Assembly (NCBI GenBank): GCA_028045305.1
Contig: JAOFTV010000002.1
Coordinates: 1-64,000 of the forward strand
Length of the DNA stretch: 64,000 nt
Direction: 5' to 3'
Source of the DNA: Opitutales bacterium
GTDB lineage: Bacteria; Verrucomicrobiota; Verrucomicrobiia; Opitutales; Seribacteraceae
Positions 46,125-54,330 of the stretch are shown here, piece by piece. The notes under the pieces were generated by a model. The model made no database searches. It was not told the DNA's origin and saw nothing but the letters and a program-made list of their open reading frames with translations. The stretch's first letter is position 1; every line of letters begins with the position of its first letter. Position numbers and translations under genes: made by a program.

Positions 46125-46862
46125 ATGCACGGATGTTCCCCGTTTCCACTGCTTTTGTTTGGTTGTATCATCTCCAAATTATGGAGTTATGAAGTAAAAT
46201 ATGCCACCAAAGGGGTGGATCACTTATTCGAACTCAACGGCATCCCAAACGCCTTACCTATTAAAAAAGGGGAGAAGTTAAACCCGAAAGAATATATCAC
46301 CACCGGTCCATCTGCGTTTGTTGAAATTTATCATCATGATATAACGATTAGACTTGGAAAAAATGCGATTGCTGAGTGGGTAGACGCCCGTCACTGGAAA
46401 ATTCATGAAGGATCGAGTCTCTTCTGTTTAGAAGAAAAAGATTCCATAAAGGTTTCCTCTTCCAAAGGAAGTTCAGTTATTACTGGACCTTGTACTTTCA
46501 TTGCAGAAGCCACCAGCAACGGTGGATATAAAATGATTTGTCTGTCTGGACGACCTTATGTTCAATCAGGCCAAAAGAAGTCAAAGATACCCGCAGGTAG
46601 GCTCGTTTTGGTATTAGGAGAAACAAATGCATTGGGAAATGCATACGATATTGACCTTATGCTCCTTCTTAAGTCGAGTCTTCTGATTAATGCTTTTGAA
46701 ACCCCCCCTCCGACTATGAAAAAAATCGGGTTGGCTGTATATTCCCAACAAATGCGCATGGGTGGAAAATACGATGCTCTTATTGGAGATGCCACGACAG
46801 ATAAAAATTTACAAATGTGGGTACTAGGTAAAAAGGGCAAAGATAAGCAGTCAGATAAATGA
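46125..46862 (+). CDS. FecR-domain-like exported protein
   Basis: 245 aa. A short hydrophobic N-terminus (about 5-22, PFPLLLFGCIISKLW) acts as signal; the LFGC within it could be a lipobox but Phe at -2 is atypical. Residues about 30-170 read as a FecR-like beta fold: PIKKGEKLNPKEYITTGPSAFVEIYHHDITIRLGKNAIAEW, then WKIHEGSSLFCL and VSSSKGSSVITGPCTF, matching the FecR pattern (L..G......T...A.V.......RL...S). No anti-sigma N-terminal domain or sigma factor gene is adjacent, so it is not a classic FecR regulator. It overlaps the next gene as ATGA. Confidence 0.72.
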   Translation: MHGCSPFPLLLFGCIISKLWSYEVKYATKGVDHLFELNGIPNALPIKKGEKLNPKEYITTGPSAFVEIYHHDITIRLGKNAIAEWVDARHWKIHEGSSLFCLEEKDSIKVSSSKGSSVITGPCTFIAEATSNGGYKMICLSGRPYVQSGQKKSKIPAGRLVLVLGETNALGNAYDIDLMLLLKSSLLINAFETPPPTMKKIGLAVYSQQMRMGGKYDALIGDATTDKNLQMWVLGKKGKDKQSDK

Positions 46863-47653
46863 TACATCCCCTTTATTCCCTGTTCTACACCATCATATTT
46901 TCATTTCTTCTGTACTTATTACCTAACACTCTTACCGCACAGAAGGCTGACTCTATAGAATTACTCCGAAGGGCAGAAGCAAACCATTTGGAGTCACAGG
47001 TCAATCTTGCCATCATTAGGTCCATTAACGGGAGGCTAAAAGATGCACATTACTGGTACAAAAGAGCAGCAAAGCAAAACCATCCACTAGCTTGCCGAAT
47101 GGTTGGATTGAATCATTTACATGGCAAGGGAGCTAGTAAAAACCCAAACATTGGAGAACGCTGGTTACAAAGATCAGCAAAGTTAGGAGACAAAGAAGCC
47201 ATTCAGGCGCTTTCCAAACATTGCAAAAATCAAAACCGTACCTTGGAAGCAATCGCTTGGCAGTTTTTCATAAAATTTGAAGAATTTGAATATTCCCTGC
47301 CAAGTTGGATAAAACAATCTTCAAACGATGTGATAGAGGATGCAAAAGTACTAGCACAAAAATGGAAGACTCATGGCAAACCCCCACCTTACCCTACAAA
47401 ATCCTATCTTAACAGTACTCCGAAATATCTCGAATTGTACTTACCAAATGGGGATAAATTCGAAGGTATGACCACACAGGGTATTCCTAATGGACCAGGA
47501 AAAAGGTTGGTCAAAGATGGATCATCCTATCTTGGAGAGTTCAGCGAGGGAAAAGAAAACGGATACGGTACTTGGTTTAACCCAAAAGGCCTAATTATGC
47601 GACAAGGCTTATGGAAGGACGGCAGCCCAGTGTTCTCTAACCAATCACAATAA
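46859..47653 (+). CDS. Exported Sel1-repeat and MORN-repeat protein
   Basis: 264 aa. Signal peptide (about 1-27, cleavage after LTA). Sel1-like repeats run from about 30 to 130: AHYWYKRAAKQNHPLACRMVG, then ERWLQRSAKLGDKEAIQAL. Two MORN-type repeats occupy about 195-260: LPNGDKFEGMTTQGIPNGPG and GEFSEGKENGYGTWFNPKG. Both repeat types mediate protein or membrane contact. It is coupled to the FecR-like gene and ends the exported block. Function unknown. Confidence 0.8.
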   Translation: MIHPLYSLFYTIIFSFLLYLLPNTLTAQKADSIELLRRAEANHLESQVNLAIIRSINGRLKDAHYWYKRAAKQNHPLACRMVGLNHLHGKGASKNPNIGERWLQRSAKLGDKEAIQALSKHCKNQNRTLEAIAWQFFIKFEEFEYSLPSWIKQSSNDVIEDAKVLAQKWKTHGKPPPYPTKSYLNSTPKYLELYLPNGDKFEGMTTQGIPNGPGKRLVKDGSSYLGEFSEGKENGYGTWFNPKGLIMRQGLWKDGSPVFSNQSQ

Positions 47654-47709
47654 CTTTATATCGAAGGACCTAAGAGTATAAAAATCGGTGAAACCAACCA
47701 CCTAGTAAA

Positions 47710-47964
47710 CTAACTCGCCGTAGGGAGTGAAGAATGTGCACCGTCACAAAATGGACCATTCTTGGAATGCTTACAGTTGCAAAGGGCCACACTTTGAAAC
47801 TCAGAAATCTCAACTTCTTGAGGAGTAAAATCAGATCCCTTGTGAGAACCATCACAAAAGGGCTGAGTGGCCGATTTGCCACATGAACACCACCAATATT
47901 TACCTGGTTCTAATTTTATAACTGCTGGCATACGAGATGCCACAACAGGTTTTTCGTTGTCCAT
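47710..47964 (-). CDS. Two-motif CDGSH iron-sulfur protein
   Basis: 84 aa, no signal peptide. Two CDGSH motifs are present: WCSCGKSATQPFCDGSHKG and CNCKHSKNGPFCDGAHS, each with the three Cys and one His that bind a [2Fe-2S] cluster. This is the tandem type found in bacteria and mitochondria-associated relatives. It lies four bases after a small membrane protein and near the 2-oxoacid:ferredoxin oxidoreductase genes, so an electron-transfer or redox sensing role beside ferredoxin is possible. The substrate is unknown. Confidence 0.92.
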   Translation of the reverse strand: MDNEKPVVASRMPAVIKLEPGKYWWCSCGKSATQPFCDGSHKGSDFTPQEVEISEFQSVALCNCKHSKNGPFCDGAHSSLPTAS

Positions 47965-47968
47965 TTTT

Positions 47969-48142
47969 CTATTCTACCCCTTCCTCTCCTTGATCGGAGT
48001 AAAGAACGGCATCTACATACACTTTGGATGCAATGATCCCTAAAAGCAGAACGGCAAACATGACTACAGGAACAAAGATTACAGGTAGACATAACTTAGA
48101 ATGCCCAATTTTCGGATTATCAATAAAATCGTGTGAACTCAT
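47969..48142 (-). CDS. Small one-TM protein (57 aa) upstream of the CDGSH gene
   Basis: Too short for the ORF track. It starts ATG at 48142 (MSSHDFIDNPKIGHSK), has one TM of about 22 residues (CLPVIFVPVVMFAVLLLGIIAS), and ends in VDAVLYSDQGEEGVE. The stop TAG is four bases before the CDGSH ATG. A TTGACC-17-TATTCA promoter ends about ten bases upstream of the ATG, leaving almost no leader. N-in/C-out or the reverse cannot be decided. Family unknown; coding status supported by promoter, spacing and hydrophobic profile. Confidence 0.65.
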   Translation of the reverse strand: MSSHDFIDNPKIGHSKLCLPVIFVPVVMFAVLLLGIIASKVYVDAVLYSDQGEEGVE

Positions 48143-48151
48143 AATAGTATT

Positions 48152-48180
48152 TGAATATGACAGGGTATAAATTTGGTCAA
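48152..48180 (-). promoter_or_regulatory. Promoter of the 57-aa protein / CDGSH pair, near-leaderless
   Basis: On the minus strand TTGACC (48175-48180) and TATTCA (48152-48157) are separated by exactly 17 bases. The expected transcription start is about 48145, two to four bases before the ATG at 48142, which predicts a leaderless or near-leaderless mRNA. Confidence 0.55.
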
Positions 48181-48208
48181 ACTTGATTCCTTCAAATGTA
48201 GAAGTCCT

Positions 48209-49228
48209 TTACTCTACAACCCAGGAATTTTGACCAGTTAATAATTCTTGAAGGTTGCCCTCCCCTTTTGATTGAGATGCTTTAATCTGGGAGTGCAGAG
48301 CATCTTCATAGGTTTCTCTGCCTTCTATTTGACGAAGAATACCAAAGGGGGTGGGAAAGGCAGGATAAGCCATTTGAGCAAGAATAGAGGCATAAGCCGG
48401 ATTGTTGGTCTTGGAATGATGAACTAAAAGATCGGACTCATCATCTCCATCTTGTAATTCAACGATTTCAGGATCAAATCCATTGAGTCGAATGCCTTTA
48501 TTCTCTCCAAAGCGTAATGGTTTTCCTTCCTCAAGCATTAATGCCTGTTCACTGCGTACTTCTCTTCCGGTTACAGTATCAAAAGCATTATTGTTGAAAA
48601 TTACACAATTTTGAAAAATTTCAATGAAGGATGTACCTTTGTGAGCCTGGGCAGCTTTGAAAGTTTCTACCATGTGTTTTTGGTCGGTGTCGGAGGTGCG
48701 GGCTATAAAAGTAGCCTCGCTGCCCAAAGCAAATAATAAAGGATTGATTGGATAATCCAAGGACCCGACTGGTGTACTCTTCGTCTTTTTTCCAACTTCT
48801 GAAGTTGGGCTGTACTGCCCTTTTGTCAGTCCATAAATTCGATTATTGAATAACAAAACATTAATATCAAGGTTCCGGCGGAGTAAATGCATTAAATGAT
48901 TTCCTCCGATCGAAAGTCCATCTCCATCTCCAGTAACCATCCATACGGAAAGGTCAGGATTTGCAGATTTCACACCGGTTGCCACGGTTGGTGCACGACC
49001 ATGAATGGTATGAAAACCGTAGGTATTCATGTAATAAGGAAAGCGACTGGAACATCCAATTCCACTGACCACAACAAATTTTTCCTTGGGCACACCAAGT
49101 TCGGGCAAGGTTCTTTGAACCGCGTTAAGGATAGCATAGTCTCCGCATCCCGGACACCAGCGGACATCGTTTTCAGTAACAAAATCCTTCTTAGTAAGGC
49201 TGCCTTCTTCCGTATTCGTTGTGCTCAT
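48209..49228 (-). CDS. korB: 2-oxoacid:ferredoxin oxidoreductase, beta subunit (KorB-like)
   Basis: 339 aa. TPP-binding subunit: RWCPGCGDYAILNAVQ holds the Cys pair and TPP contact, with GIGCSSRFPYYMNTYGFHTIHGRAP, and GDGDGLSIGGNHLMHLLRRN is the Mg/TPP motif. YGLTKGQYSPTSEVG completes it. The size and the HTIHGRAPTVATGVK pattern fit 2-oxoglutarate ferredoxin oxidoreductase, which interconverts 2-oxoglutarate and succinyl-CoA with ferredoxin; pyruvate cannot be excluded from sequence alone. Follows korA by 15 bases. Confidence 0.9.
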   Translation of the reverse strand: MSTTNTEEGSLTKKDFVTENDVRWCPGCGDYAILNAVQRTLPELGVPKEKFVVVSGIGCSSRFPYYMNTYGFHTIHGRAPTVATGVKSANPDLSVWMVTGDGDGLSIGGNHLMHLLRRNLDINVLLFNNRIYGLTKGQYSPTSEVGKKTKSTPVGSLDYPINPLLFALGSEATFIARTSDTDQKHMVETFKAAQAHKGTSFIEIFQNCVIFNNNAFDTVTGREVRSEQALMLEEGKPLRFGENKGIRLNGFDPEIVELQDGDDESDLLVHHSKTNNPAYASILAQMAYPAFPTPFGILRQIEGRETYEDALHSQIKASQSKGEGNLQELLTGQNSWVVE

Positions 49229-49243
49229 TTAAATATTTGCTGG

Positions 49244-51085
49244 TTAGGACAATTCCTTGTGGAAAGAATCACGAAGCTCAGAAACCTTAAAGGGTTTTCC
49301 CTGAACTTTAGTCAAAGGGATGGCATCGACCAAATATTTAGCTCTCAGAATCAAACTGAGTTGACCAAGGTTTAATTCGGGAACGATTACTTTCTTAAAT
49401 CTCTTGATAATATCTCCCAAATCCTTGGGTAATGGATTGAGATGGCGCAAATGCAAACTTGAAATGGAGAAACCTTCGGCCTGCATCGCTTGGGTAGCAG
49501 AAGTAATTGCGCCATAAGTCCCTCCCCATCCAATGACCAATAAATCCCCTTGCTGTTCTCCATGAAGTTGGGTGGGGGGTAAAGAGTCTGCAATGCGTTC
49601 AACTTTGTCCGCACGCAGATGGGTCATCTGTTCATGGTTTTCGGGGTCATAATTAACTCCTCCATCTTCAGACTTCTCAAGTCCACCGATTCGATGTTCC
49701 AAGCCGGGCTGTCCAGGAATGGCCTGCGTACGTGCAAGGGTATTGGGATTTCTTTTGTAAGAAATATATTCTTCGCTTGGGTCAGCAAACTTTGCATCTA
49801 TGCTAGGAATATCAGCGGCATTGGGAACAAGCCAAGGCTCAGCTCCATTTGCCACATATAAATCGCTAAGGTAAATAACAGGAGTGCAGTAGGTAAGTGC
49901 AATTCGACAAGCCTCGATCGAACATTCAAAACAATCAGATGGGGAATGAGCCGCAATCACGGGTAATGGACAATCTCCATGGCGAGAAAACAGGCTTTGC
50001 AAAAGATCGCTTTGTTCAGTCTTAGTAGGCAAACCTGTACTTGGGCCACCCCGTTGAACATTACAGATAATTACCGGCAATTCAGTAATGCTAGCGAGGC
50101 CAATAAATTCACTCTTTAAACACATCCCTGGGCCACTAGTTGCCACAACGGACAAATCTCCAGCAAAACTTGCTCCAATGGCCACACCCATAGCAGCAAT
50201 CTCATCCTCCGCCTGTACAGTCTTGATGCCGAATTTTTTCAGGGCTGACAGGCCTTCCAAAACAGGGGATGCGGGGGTGATGGGATACCCAGAGTAGAGA
50301 AGTTCACGATTGGCACTCTGGGCACCTGCAACCAGACCGTAGACTAAAGCTTCATTTCCAGAAATCTTACGGTAAACACCGGGCTGTACAACTGCCTTCG
50401 CCAACTGGTAGCGATTCCGGGCAGTTTCCATGGTATCACCCAAGTTGTGTCCAGCTTTTAGGGCTGTTGAATTAGCTTCGGCAACTTCGGGTAGTCGTTT
50501 GCCCCACTTTTGATCAAAAAACTTCAATGTTGGATCAAGTGGGCGTCCGTAAACATAGCACATAAAACCAAGGGCAAAGAAATTTTTACAGCGGGCCTTG
50601 TCAGAAGGTTTTAAGGGACTTTCGGAAAGGGCCTCCTTGGTCAAGGTGGTCAAGTCCAATTCAATCAACTGATACTTCTTGCGAAACTCTTCATCCTCTA
50701 AGGGATTGGACTCATAACCTGCTTTTTTGAGGTTCATTTTTTTGAATGAGTCCACATTTACCACTAACATTCCTCCTTCGGGCAAATCACTTATGTTTGA
50801 CTTTAGAGCAGCTGGGTTCATGGCCACCAATGCATCAGGCTCATCACCGGGGGTAAGGATAGAACGGCTGCCAAATTGTAACTGGTAGCCAGATACACCA
50901 GCTAAAGTGCCTGCAGGAGCACGTATTTCCGCGGGGAAGTCAGGAAGTGTGGCAATGTCATTGCCAGCAAAGGCGCTCGAGTCAGTAAAGCGTTCCCCGA
51001 TAGTCTGCATACCATCACCAGAATCTCCGGCGAAGCGCACGACTGCGGATTCGATTTCTTCAAAAGAATCGGTTGCTTGTGTCAT
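49244..51085 (-). CDS. korA: 2-oxoacid:ferredoxin oxidoreductase, fused gamma-alpha subunit (KorA-like)
   Basis: 613 aa. Residues about 12-190 are the gamma domain (VRFAGDSGDGMQTIGERF, FPAEIRAPAGTLAGVSGYQLQFGS). Residues about 220-600 are the alpha domain (YSGYPITPASPVLEGL, VQAEDEIAAMGVAIGASFAG, TSGPGMCLKSEFIGLA, VQRGGPSTGLPTKTEQSDL). Fusion of gamma and alpha with a separate small beta is the two-subunit Kor type. No delta ferredoxin subunit is present. The pair would link ferredoxin to the TCA cycle. It has a candidate promoter and lies after a terminator of the spermidine operon. Confidence 0.92.
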   Translation of the reverse strand: MTQATDSFEEIESAVVRFAGDSGDGMQTIGERFTDSSAFAGNDIATLPDFPAEIRAPAGTLAGVSGYQLQFGSRSILTPGDEPDALVAMNPAALKSNISDLPEGGMLVVNVDSFKKMNLKKAGYESNPLEDEEFRKKYQLIELDLTTLTKEALSESPLKPSDKARCKNFFALGFMCYVYGRPLDPTLKFFDQKWGKRLPEVAEANSTALKAGHNLGDTMETARNRYQLAKAVVQPGVYRKISGNEALVYGLVAGAQSANRELLYSGYPITPASPVLEGLSALKKFGIKTVQAEDEIAAMGVAIGASFAGDLSVVATSGPGMCLKSEFIGLASITELPVIICNVQRGGPSTGLPTKTEQSDLLQSLFSRHGDCPLPVIAAHSPSDCFECSIEACRIALTYCTPVIYLSDLYVANGAEPWLVPNAADIPSIDAKFADPSEEYISYKRNPNTLARTQAIPGQPGLEHRIGGLEKSEDGGVNYDPENHEQMTHLRADKVERIADSLPPTQLHGEQQGDLLVIGWGGTYGAITSATQAMQAEGFSISSLHLRHLNPLPKDLGDIIKRFKKVIVPELNLGQLSLILRAKYLVDAIPLTKVQGKPFKVSELRDSFHKELS

Positions 51086-51127
51086 TTATTGCTGTAGGTG
51101 GGGTGAAACTTGAGTAAAAAACGATTT

Positions 51128-51157
51128 ATTCTATGAAGTTGTAAAGTAATGTGTACA
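51128..51157 (-). promoter_or_regulatory. Candidate korA promoter
   Basis: On the minus strand TGTACA (51152-51157) and TAGAAT (51128-51133) are separated by 18 bases, 40-odd bases upstream of the korA ATG. The -35 is weak; the -10 is one base off consensus. Confidence 0.35.
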
Positions 51158-51169
51158 ACGAAATTCGAG

Positions 51170-51193
51170 AAAAAAAAACTTGCTAATGGCAAC
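51170..51193 (-). terminator. Terminator of the spermidine operon
   Basis: On the minus strand TTGC-CATTA-GCAA forms a short stem, followed within one base by nine T's. It lies about 25 bases after the stop of the oxygenase-like gene and before the korA promoter. The stem is weak (4 bp), so the call rests mainly on the T9 run and position. Confidence 0.5.
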
Positions 51194-51216
51194 TTTCATA
51201 TAAATTAGCGTAAAAA

Positions 51217-51789
51217 TCACAAATTCTTCATAGGTAATGGGAAGGGAAATAAATTGAAGGCCATCGAAAGGCGAGTATTATTCGAACGATTTTCGCGGAC
51301 TCCATGTCGCATCCAAGGTTCGAAAAGAACAAGTTTGCCAACCTTTGGCATAATTTCCAAATCAACTTCTCCCTCTTTATGAAAATATAAATTTCCTGAT
51401 TCATTTTCAGTGGCGAGATAAACTACTCCACACAGCTGAGAAAGAAGGGCATGGTCATGCAGACCTGTGGATTCTCCAGGTTCTGCCAAGTTAAACCAAA
51501 ACGGAGGATAAGGATTATCACTGCCTGGTAAGGGTTCGAAAAGAATCACGCTTGAAACCTCTAATATTTCCTGTCCGAAATCTCTGCCCATACGAATGGG
51601 GTTTCGGGCAGCGGGGACTTCATCGATATCGATGTATAAATTTTCCCATCTTCCACCAATCTTGTGGGATTTTTTTGCGGTAGAACGAGTTTTTTCGAAC
51701 TGTTCGATCAATTCTGGCAGCCAATCCTCAAACCCAGGAAGCTGGATCTCGATTATTAATCCACCGCCCCAAGAAAATATTTTTTGCAT
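51217..51789 (-). CDS. 2OG-Fe(II) oxygenase-like protein
   Basis: 190 aa. The C-terminal half matches the prolyl-hydroxylase-like 2OG-Fe(II) family (2OG-FeII_Oxy_5 type). The metal site is the HDH of STGLHDHALLS; a CGVVYLATENESGNLYFH core, then KLVLFEPWMRHGVRE with the distal His, and NNTRLSMAFNLFPF with the 2OG-binding Arg follow. Iron is expected from HxH/D...H, Arg for 2OG. The N-terminal half is variable. It is the last gene of the speA operon, eight bases after the cupin. Substrate unknown; a polyamine-related or protein hydroxylation is conceivable but not shown. Confidence 0.75.
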   Translation of the reverse strand: MQKIFSWGGGLIIEIQLPGFEDWLPELIEQFEKTRSTAKKSHKIGGRWENLYIDIDEVPAARNPIRMGRDFGQEILEVSSVILFEPLPGSDNPYPPFWFNLAEPGESTGLHDHALLSQLCGVVYLATENESGNLYFHKEGEVDLEIMPKVGKLVLFEPWMRHGVRENRSNNTRLSMAFNLFPFPLPMKNL

Positions 51790-51797
51790 ACTCCCAA

Positions 51798-52298
51798 CTA
51801 ATATTCCACAGGTTTAGACAATTTTCCAAGCAACTCGTGATGAGCTTTAAATTTCCTTCGAAGTTCAGCTATGTCCGGCCAAAAAAAACCTTCCTCTTGA
51901 AAACCCGGACAGACCGAACAACTAACGAGGGAATAGGTTTCTTTGGAGTGCTCATTGGGAATTGCCCCAAAAGTGCTTCCTGCAGGTATGGTAAACTGGG
52001 GCAAGCAATCTGCTCTCGGGGTAAACCTGCCTAGTTTAATATTTTGGTATTGGTCTTGTTCAAATAGATGCAAATCGAGTGTTGCACCTTGATGAAAGTA
52101 CCAAGTTTCATCGGCATCGAGCGAGTGTAAGCAAGAAACTTCTCCCTTTTTTAACAGGTAATGAATAGATGTACCCTCGGGCCTGGAAGCATCAGAGAAA
52201 TGGGTAGCATGATTCGATTCAAATGTTCTGCGAAAATATCCACCCTCCGGGTGTGGAGAAAGGGACAAACCTTTGATCACATAATCTGCCGAATGCAT
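51798..52298 (-). CDS. Cupin_5 (DUF985) family protein
   Basis: 166 aa. LSLSPHPEGGYFRRTFES, SIHYLLKKGEVSCLHSLDADETWYFHQGATLDLHLF, and ETYSLVSCSVCPGFQEEGFFWPD match the Cupin_5 family, a one-domain beta-barrel. Metal ligands could be the two His of SCLHSL...WYFH and the Glu of DETW. These proteins are structurally like sugar-binding cupins; activity is uncharacterised for most. It is eight bases after speB and eight before the oxygenase gene, so it is in the spermidine operon. Confidence 0.85.
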   Translation of the reverse strand: MHSADYVIKGLSLSPHPEGGYFRRTFESNHATHFSDASRPEGTSIHYLLKKGEVSCLHSLDADETWYFHQGATLDLHLFEQDQYQNIKLGRFTPRADCLPQFTIPAGSTFGAIPNEHSKETYSLVSCSVCPGFQEEGFFWPDIAELRRKFKAHHELLGKLSKPVEY

Positions 52299-52306
52299 GA
52301 CGAAAA

Positions 52307-53158
52307 CTAAACAAATGCCAATAATTCTTGCAGCAGGGATGCAGCCGTAAAAGGAGATACTATATCTGCCTGACTTGGAGAAAGTTCAACCAAGTCCATC
52401 CCCACACAGGTTCTGCCCTTTAGAGTAGACTTTACCAAGTCGATCGATTGGTAGTAGCTTAGTCCACCTGGCACGGGAGTACCCACCGCCGGCATAACTG
52501 AAGGGTCTAATCCGTCTAAATCAAAACTTAGGTAAACAAATTCAGGAAAATCAGAGGGCAAATCAATGGAAGATACATTGGCACGAACCAATTCCCCTGC
52601 GTCTTGAAAAAATACAGAATATTTTTCACGAGTCTTTTTTTCCTCCTCGCAAATTGCCCGAACTCCAATTGAGGCAAGACGATGTCCATCTTGAACAAGG
52701 ATGTTCATGACACTGGCGTGTGAATGCACCCTGCCTTGGTAACTGTCCCGAAGGTCGGCATGTGCATCAACTTGAACGATACCAATTTTTTGCCCAATTG
52801 CTTCAGAAACTCCTTTAACTGCAGCCCATGTAAGAGAGTGCTCCCCTCCTAAGATAACCGGGAAATGACCTTCAGTAACAATCCGTTCATTTCGCTTCTT
52901 AAGTTCAAGCAAGCAAGTTTTATGATCCACTGAACAATCAATCGGGTCTTGGGTAAAAACCCCAGATTCGCAAATAGGAGATCTTTCTAGTTCCTGGCTG
53001 GCCTGAAGAATTGCATTAGGACCAAGGCAAGTTCCGGACCCATAAGAAACGGTTTTTTCCATTGGACAGGGAACGATTTGAAACTTTGCAGAAGCCCGCA
53101 AGCTTTCATGTTCCTGCAATTCTGAACCTAAAAACTGCAAACTTTTTAATTCTTTCAT
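52307..53158 (-). CDS. speB: Agmatinase-family ureohydrolase (SpeB-like)
   Basis: 283 aa. The arginase-fold binuclear Mn site is complete: GGEHSLTW (His), VDAHADLRDSYQG (D, H, D) and SFDLDGLDPS (D, D). HSHASVM and the TPVPGGLSYY block are agmatinase hallmarks. It removes urea from agmatine to give putrescine, or from aminopropylagmatine to give spermidine; which depends on the operon's enzymes. Start overlaps the decarboxylase stop as ATGA. Confidence 0.92.
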   Translation of the reverse strand: MKELKSLQFLGSELQEHESLRASAKFQIVPCPMEKTVSYGSGTCLGPNAILQASQELERSPICESGVFTQDPIDCSVDHKTCLLELKKRNERIVTEGHFPVILGGEHSLTWAAVKGVSEAIGQKIGIVQVDAHADLRDSYQGRVHSHASVMNILVQDGHRLASIGVRAICEEEKKTREKYSVFFQDAGELVRANVSSIDLPSDFPEFVYLSFDLDGLDPSVMPAVGTPVPGGLSYYQSIDLVKSTLKGRTCVGMDLVELSPSQADIVSPFTAASLLQELLAFV

Positions 53159-54330
53159 GATAGACGATTCACAAATTCATCATATCCAAACTCTCGAACC
53201 ATCGATAGTTTATCAGTTTGGGAATTCCAAATTGCAATGGCAGGTAGTTTTACTCCGTTAAATGTGTTGGTTTTTACCATGGTATAATGAGCTTGATCCA
53301 AAAAAGCCACGCGATCCCCAATCTGTATTGGATCATTCATCCTGTATTCCCCAAAACTATCGGCAGTCAAACAACTCGAGCCACCTAATAAGTATGAATA
53401 TTGTCCATCCTGAGTGTCCCCCAATAAGGCAGGACGATATGGGGCCTCAATTACATCGGGTGCATGACAGGTGGCACTAAGATCAAGCAAAGCATGCATG
53501 GGAATGGAATTCATCAAGTCAACAACCTCACCAACAAGAATGCCCGCATCAAAAGAAACGGCTTCTCCCGGTTCTAGGTAGACCTGACAACCATATTTAT
53601 TAGAAATTTCGTCGATCAATCTGATCAATCCATCCTGGTCATAATCCGAACGAGTGCAATGATGACCACCCCCAAGATTGATCCATGAGAATTTTTTTAA
53701 AGTACTGCCAAGCGTATTCTCAATTTTTTTCCAAGTTTGAAATAGAGGTGCAAAATTCTGCTCGCAAAGGGTATGAAAATGCAAGCCTTCAAAGGGGACA
53801 AGATCTGAATCGCTAAGTTTGCTAATGGGCCAACCAAGCCTTGATTGCTTGGCACAAGGATCATATTTGGGATCAAGCCCAAGGGAGAGTTCAGGATTAA
53901 TCCGTAAGCCCAAAGACACTTTCTGAGCGGCAGCATACTCAACTCCCGTAGCCAGGGGATGATTAAAAACTAGGTGGTCGGAAAGCTCGCAAATTTCCTC
54001 CAATTCAGTTGATCGAAAGGCTGGGGAAAAGGTAGATAAAATTTTCTCTTTTTTAATACCTGTAAATCCTTTTTCCCTGGCTAGCTTCGCTTCCCACAAA
54101 CCGGAAGCACAACATCCGTCCAAGTATTCTTCAATTAGGCTGGCAAGCGACCACATCGAAAAGGACTTAAGGGCAAGAAGAACTTTTGCCCCCGAAAGCT
54201 TTCCAATATCAGCCAGTATTTTAAGGTTTGAACGAATCTTTTCTTCATCTAACACAAAACAGGGCGAAGGCACCCGGGATAGATCAAAACGAGCGAATGC
54301 TCCCGGACCCGAGCTTTGGGTGGGCAACAT
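53155..54330 (-). CDS. nspC: Carboxynorspermidine/carboxyspermidine-type decarboxylase
   Basis: 391 aa with the ATG at 54330 (MLPTQSSG). The ORF track extends it 40 codons upstream, but ATG 54330 overlaps the dehydrogenase stop as TAATG and gives the normal length. This is an alanine-racemase-fold PLP enzyme: VLLALKSFS (PLP Lys), GLHFHTLCEQ, WINLGGGHHCTRSDYD, VYLEPGEAV, and LDLSATCHAPDVIEAPYRP. It decarboxylates carboxynorspermidine, carboxyspermidine or carboxyaminopropylagmatine. The operon supports one of the last two. Confidence 0.92.
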   Translation of the reverse strand: MLPTQSSGPGAFARFDLSRVPSPCFVLDEEKIRSNLKILADIGKLSGAKVLLALKSFSMWSLASLIEEYLDGCCASGLWEAKLAREKGFTGIKKEKILSTFSPAFRSTELEEICELSDHLVFNHPLATGVEYAAAQKVSLGLRINPELSLGLDPKYDPCAKQSRLGWPISKLSDSDLVPFEGLHFHTLCEQNFAPLFQTWKKIENTLGSTLKKFSWINLGGGHHCTRSDYDQDGLIRLIDEISNKYGCQVYLEPGEAVSFDAGILVGEVVDLMNSIPMHALLDLSATCHAPDVIEAPYRPALLGDTQDGQYSYLLGGSSCLTADSFGEYRMNDPIQIGDRVAFLDQAHYTMVKTNTFNGVKLPAIAIWNSQTDKLSMVREFGYDEFVNRLS

